A stretch of 64,000 bases of DNA. It comes from Paenibacillus lacisoli. Lineage in GTDB: Bacteria > Bacillota > Bacilli > Paenibacillales > Paenibacillaceae. Below are positions 59,761 to 64,000 of the stretch, piece after piece. The first letter of the stretch is position 1, and the number at the start of each line of letters is the position of its first letter. A program made the position numbers and the translations under genes. The stretch is taken from assembly GCF_030580655.1 (NCBI RefSeq), contig NZ_JAUQTB010000009.1, forward strand, positions 92,449 through 156,448, in the 5' to 3' direction. A model generated the notes under the pieces. That model saw nothing but the letters and a program-made list of their open reading frames with translations. It ran no database searches and was not told the origin of the DNA.

Positions 59761-60821
59761 GGCTTAATCAGCTCCTTAATGCGGTCCAGCAGCTGCTCTT
59801 TTTTCATGTCAATTACCGTCGATAAGGTGTACAGCTGGGCATTACGAATCCAGTAAGCTTCATAGTAGTTGCCCTCTTGAAGATGATGCTGTTCAAGAAT
59901 GACCTGGGTACCATTCAGTTCCACCTGTTCAACGGCACCGTCCGTTACGATCGGGAGCGGCAGCCTGCCATTCAGTACGTCTGCCTTCACAAGTTCCTTG
60001 CGCAGCTGTTCCGGCATAATCGGCGAGGACGACAGCCCCTGAATCACCTCCTGCAAGGGGATATCCTTATCTGCCGAAACTTCAGGAAGCCCGGACTGTG
60101 ACAGATCACCCAAGTATTGATCTCCTTCCTGAAGCACGTAGTACACCTTTGCCGGAACGGTCAAGGTCACCGTTCTGCCATCCGCTTCCTCCGGCAGCAG
60201 CGTTTGTACCCCCAGTCTCCGCGAAAGGTCATTGACCTTCTTCACATCCAGTTGTAGTGAAAAGATATGGGTCGGGTTAACGTAGTAATTTGGGGCTTGG
60301 TTTAACCCTTTGATCTCGTCATAACCGAGCTTATGATGAATCTGGGTCATGCTCAGTTGATCACCGTCATCCAGAGCTTTGGTGCTATATTTGCCATATT
60401 GGCTGATCCCGCCAATCTCCCCCGGCTGGTCCAGCATCTGGAACAATTGTTCCATCCCTGCACTGTCGACCACGATCGGATTCTGCATACGAAATTGGTT
60501 CAGTACATCAGCCATCACCTGATTCCCCATCGGTGTAGCTGCAAAACCAATGACAACGGCACATGCCGCAGCGGCAGCAGTCCATCTCATCCGCTTCTTG
60601 CGGAGCGGGCTGGGCAGCACAGGATCAGCCAGCTGACCCGCTGTGAATACGGGAGCTGTCTTGCCTGGCGGCAGCGCCTCCACCGGTTGCCCCGGCTTCT
60701 CATCCGCCGGAAGAACTGCCGACTCCCAGAACGGATTGACGGTCTCTTTCTCCAGACTGAGCGATAATCGGTTCCAGGCTTCTTCCGTACGGAATCGTTT
60801 TGCTTGAGATTCATTTGTCAT
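59757..60821 (-). CDS. membrane-anchored anti-sigma-factor-like protein
   Basis: A 354-residue protein: an N-terminal cytoplasmic region (about 1-75), one membrane helix (RWTAAAAACAVVIGFAATPM, about 78-97) and a large extracellular domain. The end (VILEQHHLQEGNYYEAYWIR and following) resembles the DUF4367-type outer domains of sporulation and anti-sigma proteins. It follows the ECF sigma gene by 36 bases and overlaps the ABC ATPase gene. Confidence 0.75.
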   Translation of the reverse strand: MTNESQAKRFRTEEAWNRLSLSLEKETVNPFWESAVLPADEKPGQPVEALPPGKTAPVFTAGQLADPVLPSPLRKKRMRWTAAAAACAVVIGFAATPMGNQVMADVLNQFRMQNPIVVDSAGMEQLFQMLDQPGEIGGISQYGKYSTKALDDGDQLSMTQIHHKLGYDEIKGLNQAPNYYVNPTHIFSLQLDVKKVNDLSRRLGVQTLLPEEADGRTVTLTVPAKVYYVLQEGDQYLGDLSQSGLPEVSADKDIPLQEVIQGLSSSPIMPEQLRKELVKADVLNGRLPLPIVTDGAVEQVELNGTQVILEQHHLQEGNYYEAYWIRNAQLYTLSTVIDMKKEQLLDRIKELIKP

Positions 60822-60857
60822 CCTGTTTTCCTCCTGTCATAGGTAGAATCGATTTTT

Positions 60858-61382
60858 CTATAGCGTAGGTCTGGAAGATACCGCTTTGGATGCGGATTTA
60901 CGCAGCTTTTGCGCGGCCCGGCTCAATAGACTGCCGACTAAGGGCGGATTCACCTTGATTTCCTCAGCAATCTCGGCATAACTATAACCCGAATACTTTA
61001 GCATCAAGGCCTTGCGGTCCCGTTCGGGGAGCTCCTTTAGCCAGGCCTGAACCTCTTCCTGCTCTGCCTTGCGCATCAGCAGCTCCTCACTGCTGTCGGT
61101 TGACCTTGCCGGATCGAACATGCCTTCCTGCTTCTCCTGCAGCCTCCGCTGCCTGCCGAGCCGATCCATATGATCATAGGCAATACGGGTCAGCACCCGG
61201 TGCAGCCATGCACCCAGCAGGGACAGATCATCCGGCGGATTGCGGTAGAGCCGCAGAAACACCTCCTGGGCGAGATCCTCCGCTGCCGCTTCGTCCCTGA
61301 CCATAGCGACCAGTTTCCGGCGCACACTGGGATAATGCTGGTGAAACAGAGCCTTGAACGTCTCATTCTCTGACGCTGTCAC
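60858..61382 (-). CDS. ECF RNA polymerase sigma factor of the exporter operon
   Basis: A 174-residue sigma factor with region 2 (VRDEAAAEDLAQEVFLRLYR near residue 30) and region 4 (LPERDRKALMLKYSGYSYAE then IAEEIKVNPPLVGSLLSRAA). The start is GTG at 61382 with AAGGAGGGA in front. It heads the operon that continues with an anti-sigma factor and an ABC exporter, like Bacillus sigma/exporter units answering cell-wall stress. Confidence 0.9.
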   Translation of the reverse strand: MTASENETFKALFHQHYPSVRRKLVAMVRDEAAAEDLAQEVFLRLYRNPPDDLSLLGAWLHRVLTRIAYDHMDRLGRQRRLQEKQEGMFDPARSTDSSEELLMRKAEQEEVQAWLKELPERDRKALMLKYSGYSYAEIAEEIKVNPPLVGSLLSRAAQKLRKSASKAVSSRPTL

Positions 61383-61472
61383 AATGGTCCCTCCTTGATT
61401 TAGCTGGTATATAAGTAAGACGAACCCTTTAGCTTTTTTATAGCATCCCTGTCAAAATAAATCATGTGGATA

Positions 61473-61503
61473 TAAAAAAGACCGCCTTCGCACAGGCAGC
61501 CTT
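61473..61503 (-). terminator. terminator of the 101-residue membrane protein gene
   Basis: AAGGCTGCCT and AGGCGGTCTT pair with two G-U pairs on the minus strand and run into TTTTTT. Confidence 0.7.
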
Positions 61504-61571
61504 CCTCCTCATCCTTACAGTTTTTATTAAATTTCCGGGCCTGACGCCTAGAGTCATCTTCTTCATGCCGA

Positions 61572-61877
61572 TTACTGCCTCTTCACCCGCACCGACCGGT
61601 TAACAACAACGATATGAACGATGCTGAGCACCACAAAGCTGATAAACACGGCATAGACGTTGATAAAATCCAGGGTAAACACCAACGCCAGCAGCAGCAC
61701 ACCGTACATCATAAACATCATCCCGTTCGCCCGCGCAAAACGCTTATAGATTTCGGACTTCCCGCCGCCTCCGGTATAACCGGTCAGCAGCCTCAGACCA
61801 AGCCTGCTCCGCAGCAGATAAGCCGCGCCAAAACAGATCAGGCTGACCACAATAATGATTAATCTTGCAACCCACAT
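61572..61877 (-). CDS. small membrane protein (DUF3784-like)
   Basis: A 101-residue protein with three hydrophobic segments (about 3-21, 52-72, 74-92) and a polar loop LTGYTGGGGKSEIYKRFARA that resembles DUF3784 proteins of Bacilli. Its function is unknown. GGAAGATT lies before the ATG, a weak ribosome binding site. Confidence 0.65.
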   Translation of the reverse strand: MWVARLIIIVVSLICFGAAYLLRSRLGLRLLTGYTGGGGKSEIYKRFARANGMMFMMYGVLLLALVFTLDFINVYAVFISFVVLSIVHIVVVNRSVRVKRQ

Positions 61878-61961
61878 TCCGTATAATCTTCCTTTCCATA
61901 TATGCCGACTACGTACTGAAACCGGAAATCGGCGGTAATACCATCAGATCTAGCAGTCCGG

Positions 61962-62291
61962 TCAGGCGATCGGGGTACCATTCGCGACAGTCGTATCCGG
62001 CTGTAGGAGAACGACATCTCCCTCACCGGGAACCCCGCCCAGCACCAGAACCTCGGACTTGAAGCCAGCGATCCGGCGCTCCGGAAAATTCACGACCGCC
62101 ACGACCTGTCTGCCGATCAGTTCTTCCGGCTGATACCGCTTGGTGATCTGTGCTGAAGACTTTTTGATTCCCAGCTCCCCAAAGTCAATATCCAGTTTGA
62201 TCGCCGGTTTACGTGCCTCCGGAAAAGGCTCGGCCCCCACAATGGTGCCAATCCGCATATCCAGCTTCATGAAATCTTCTATAGTAGCCAT
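61962..62291 (-). CDS. csaA: tRNA-binding domain protein CsaA (export chaperone)
   Basis: A 109-residue OB-fold protein of the CsaA family, reported in Bacillus as a chaperone linked to protein export. It has [20 protein letters not shown] at the start, then [20 protein letters not shown] and [19 protein letters not shown], the usual family pattern and length. GGAGGG fixes the ATG at 62291, 29 bases after the previous stop. Confidence 0.92.
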   Translation of the reverse strand: MATIEDFMKLDMRIGTIVGAEPFPEARKPAIKLDIDFGELGIKKSSAQITKRYQPEELIGRQVVAVVNFPERRIAGFKSEVLVLGGVPGEGDVVLLQPDTTVANGTPIA

Positions 62292-62319
62292 ACTGATCCC
62301 TCCGCAATAGTCATTCATG

Positions 62320-62763
62320 TTATGTATGCGACTCTGCCGCTATGGAACGTCCCAATACAGCTATCCCGTTCACAAACAGCAAATACACAGGATAGAGCAC
62401 GGTCATGCCCAGCATGATGATGCCTGCACCCGGCCCTGGTTTATCACCCGGATCTGTAATCGGCCAGAATGAGGCCACCCCATAGATAAACAGAGCTGCA
62501 TAAGGAAACCACAACAACGTCGACCACAGGAGCGACTTCCTGCCCTGCATCCAGTAACGTGCCGTCGCATAAGCGATGCCGGTCACCAGAAAAAATCCGC
62601 CGAAATGAACCCAGGTCATGACCTGGTTATAACGGTCAGTATCCAAGCCCAGCAAGCGCTGCAGCCGATAAGTATTAACCAGAAGCTCAACAACAGCAAA
62701 AAAGGCAAACCCGTAAAAGGCACTCAGTATATTCAGCTTCATCGCATATTTAACCCAGGACAT
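62320..62763 (-). CDS. small integral membrane protein upstream of csaA
   Basis: A 147-residue protein with four hydrophobic segments ([76 protein letters not shown]). GGAGGAG fits the ATG at 62763. It is cotranscribed with csaA. No family is recognised. Confidence 0.75.
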   Translation of the reverse strand: MSWVKYAMKLNILSAFYGFAFFAVVELLVNTYRLQRLLGLDTDRYNQVMTWVHFGGFFLVTGIAYATARYWMQGRKSLLWSTLLWFPYAALFIYGVASFWPITDPGDKPGPGAGIIMLGMTVLYPVYLLFVNGIAVLGRSIAAESHT

Positions 62764-62937
62764 GATGGCTCCTCCTTGAACTCCAATCATTCATCATTAG
62801 GGGCCTGCAGCCTGTCCGGTTGTACACGAACATTCATCATGCGATAATCATTTGGATAGATACAAGGCCTGAATGGCGTTATGCCACATTATATCATATT
62901 GCTTCTCTAAATTGTTTTTCTAAAGGAGCCTCTCACA

Positions 62938-63693
62938 TTGAAGCTGATTCACCAAGAACAGACAGAGCACCATGACATCTCCGTATGGGATACGGCAGAG
63001 CTGTACGGCGAACGCGGGCGTTTCCGTATACTGCAATTTTCCGAGGATGCCGTTCAGGGAGCCGTTGATCTGGATCGTCCCGAGCGTATTTTGTTTGAAT
63101 ATCCCCGTGCCATGATTCATTTGATGGAATATAACCAGCCTGAGTTCGAGAAGATTTTCATGATTGGACACGGCATTGGTACCATTGCGAATTACCTGCC
63201 GGACCGGTCTGTCGTGACTGCCGAGCTGGATGCCGGCGTCGTAGAGATCAGCCGTCAATGGTTCGGCAGCCGGACGGATCACGTTATCATCGGTGATGGA
63301 CGGCTCATACTGGAACAGGAGGAAGACGAGAGCCTGGATTATCTGCTGCTGGATGCGTTCTCTGCCGATGGGACACCGGGACATCTCGTATCCGATGCTT
63401 TCTTCACAATGGTGTACAGCAAGCTGGTGCCGGGCGGTGCGGTGCTGATGAACCTGGCCGGACGGACCCGTTACGATCACACAATCAGTTCAGTCTATAC
63501 GACACTGCAATCCGTTTTTCCGTATACCACCGCCTTCCTGCTGCCTTCCTCCACAGGTATGGACATCCGCAACTATCTCCTTGCCGGCAGCATGAGCCCG
63601 CTTCGCTATCAGTCCCGGCATTTGGCCGGATTTGAAGAGATCCACCTCCAGCCTGGCTTGATCCTTACGGATGAAGCTCCTCCGCATGCCTGA
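62938..63693 (+). CDS. spermidine-synthase-like methyltransferase-fold protein
   Basis: A 251-residue protein with the SpeE fold: FEKIFMIGHGIGTIANYLPD resembles motif I, VVTAELDAGVVEISRQWFG follows, then HVIIGDGRLILEQEEDESLD and YLLLDAFSADGTPGHLVSDA. It lacks the N-terminal beta domain of full SpeE. The start is TTG at 62938, 10 bases after AAAGGAG; an in-frame ATG is not available nearby. Some relatives are not aminopropyltransferases, so the reaction is open. Confidence 0.8.
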   Translation: MKLIHQEQTEHHDISVWDTAELYGERGRFRILQFSEDAVQGAVDLDRPERILFEYPRAMIHLMEYNQPEFEKIFMIGHGIGTIANYLPDRSVVTAELDAGVVEISRQWFGSRTDHVIIGDGRLILEQEEDESLDYLLLDAFSADGTPGHLVSDAFFTMVYSKLVPGGAVLMNLAGRTRYDHTISSVYTTLQSVFPYTTAFLLPSSTGMDIRNYLLAGSMSPLRYQSRHLAGFEEIHLQPGLILTDEAPPHA

Positions 63694-64000
63694 TTCGTTA
63701 TCTTGCCTGTTCCTGATTAGGCACTGAGTTAATAGTATTAGATTATTCCAAGTCCGAAAAAGAAGCAGCTTGTCCGCCTGATGATCCCCATCGGAGATCG
63801 TCGGGCAGAACCAGGAGTGAAAGCGACGGAGCTAGAAAAGCATGTTATACGCTGGTTCGTTCTCCTTCGAACTCACTATCGTTGAATGTTTCAAGCTGGG
63901 GTGAACAATAAAATATAAAGTTTTGGAGTGCTACGATAAAAATGCAGTCGATAAACACCCTCGTATGAAATAAAATGAAAACAAACGAGGGGACGAGTGA
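63694..64000. other. intergenic region with no gene visible
   Basis: About 300 bases with no supported frame. CCCTCGT (63958-63964) and ACGAGGG (63985-63991) can form a 7-bp stem. An ATG at 63975 opens a frame to the window end, but it has no ribosome binding site. Confidence 0.5.

Noticed and set aside
63975..64000. Start of a gene at the right edge
   Set aside because: The ATG lacks a ribosome binding site and only eight codons are visible.
1..64000. CRISPR array, prophage, insertion sequence, tRNA or rRNA
   Set aside because: No regularly spaced repeats, integrase, transposase or structural RNA signals were found. The 15-bp repeats at 32022-32081 have no spacers.

Overview
The window looks like chromosome of a Paenibacillus-type Firmicute. 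The reasons are strong AGGAGG-type ribosome binding sites before almost every gene, a GC content near one half, Bacillus-style control sites (GlnR/TnrA, LexA, cre and ECF-sigma promoters), and families such as RsbQ, CsaA, BdhA, DUF4179-type anti-sigma factors and TPR receptors with peptide partners. I found no phage, insertion sequence, CRISPR array, rRNA or tRNA. Gene calls come from reading translated frames and motifs; no database search was possible.

Layout. 1-3.0 kb: a cut-off gene, then a LacI-type repressor divergent from a 2,3-butanediol dehydrogenase gene, with two related operators. 3.2-5.9 kb: an ECF41-type sigma factor operon with its own recognisable promoter. 6-12 kb: a complete peptide/nickel-type ABC importer operon. 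12.1-14.6 kb: a PhzF-like isomerase and an MFS transporter that seems to start at AUA. 14.8-22.7 kb: a run of SUKH, ankyrin and DUF2625-type proteins that resemble immunity proteins, interrupted by an RsbQ-like hydrolase paired with a PAS-GGDEF cyclase. 22.8-25 kb: decayed sequence (an Hsp20 remnant) and an AT-rich SGNH-hydrolase gene. 25-31.5 kb: a nitrite assimilation operon (nirB-nirD-nirC-cobA) divergent from an ANTAR antiterminator gene and a TrpD2-like gene. 31.5-41 kb: further immunity-like genes, RNase H, an ECF sigma/anti-sigma pair, an LRR gene with a duplicated 5' fragment, and a CAP-domain exoprotein. 41-49 kb: photolyase, membrane proteins, a 22-residue peptide gene, and an RNA repair pair (kinase-HD plus RNA ligase). 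49-50.3 kb: a LexA-boxed small gene and a TPR receptor overlapped by a secreted-peptide gene. 50.4-64 kb: a LysR regulator with an O-methyltransferase, an MFS transporter, exonuclease III, a beta/gamma-crystallin-like protein, VanZ-RDD, a CYP152 remnant, an ABC exporter with anti-sigma and ECF sigma factors, CsaA, and a spermidine-synthase-like protein.

The strongest biology is regulatory. The nir leader RNA carries two hexaloop hairpins (loop A1 and G4) followed by a terminator that overlaps the second hairpin, which is the ANTAR antitermination design, and the divergent gene encodes an ANTAR protein. GlnR/TnrA-like boxes lie on both promoters. The TPR receptor has an unannotated 35-residue exported peptide overlapping its 3' end, as in RRNPP quorum-sensing pairs. 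The RsbQ-like hydrolase is wired to a diguanylate cyclase instead of the RsbP phosphatase.
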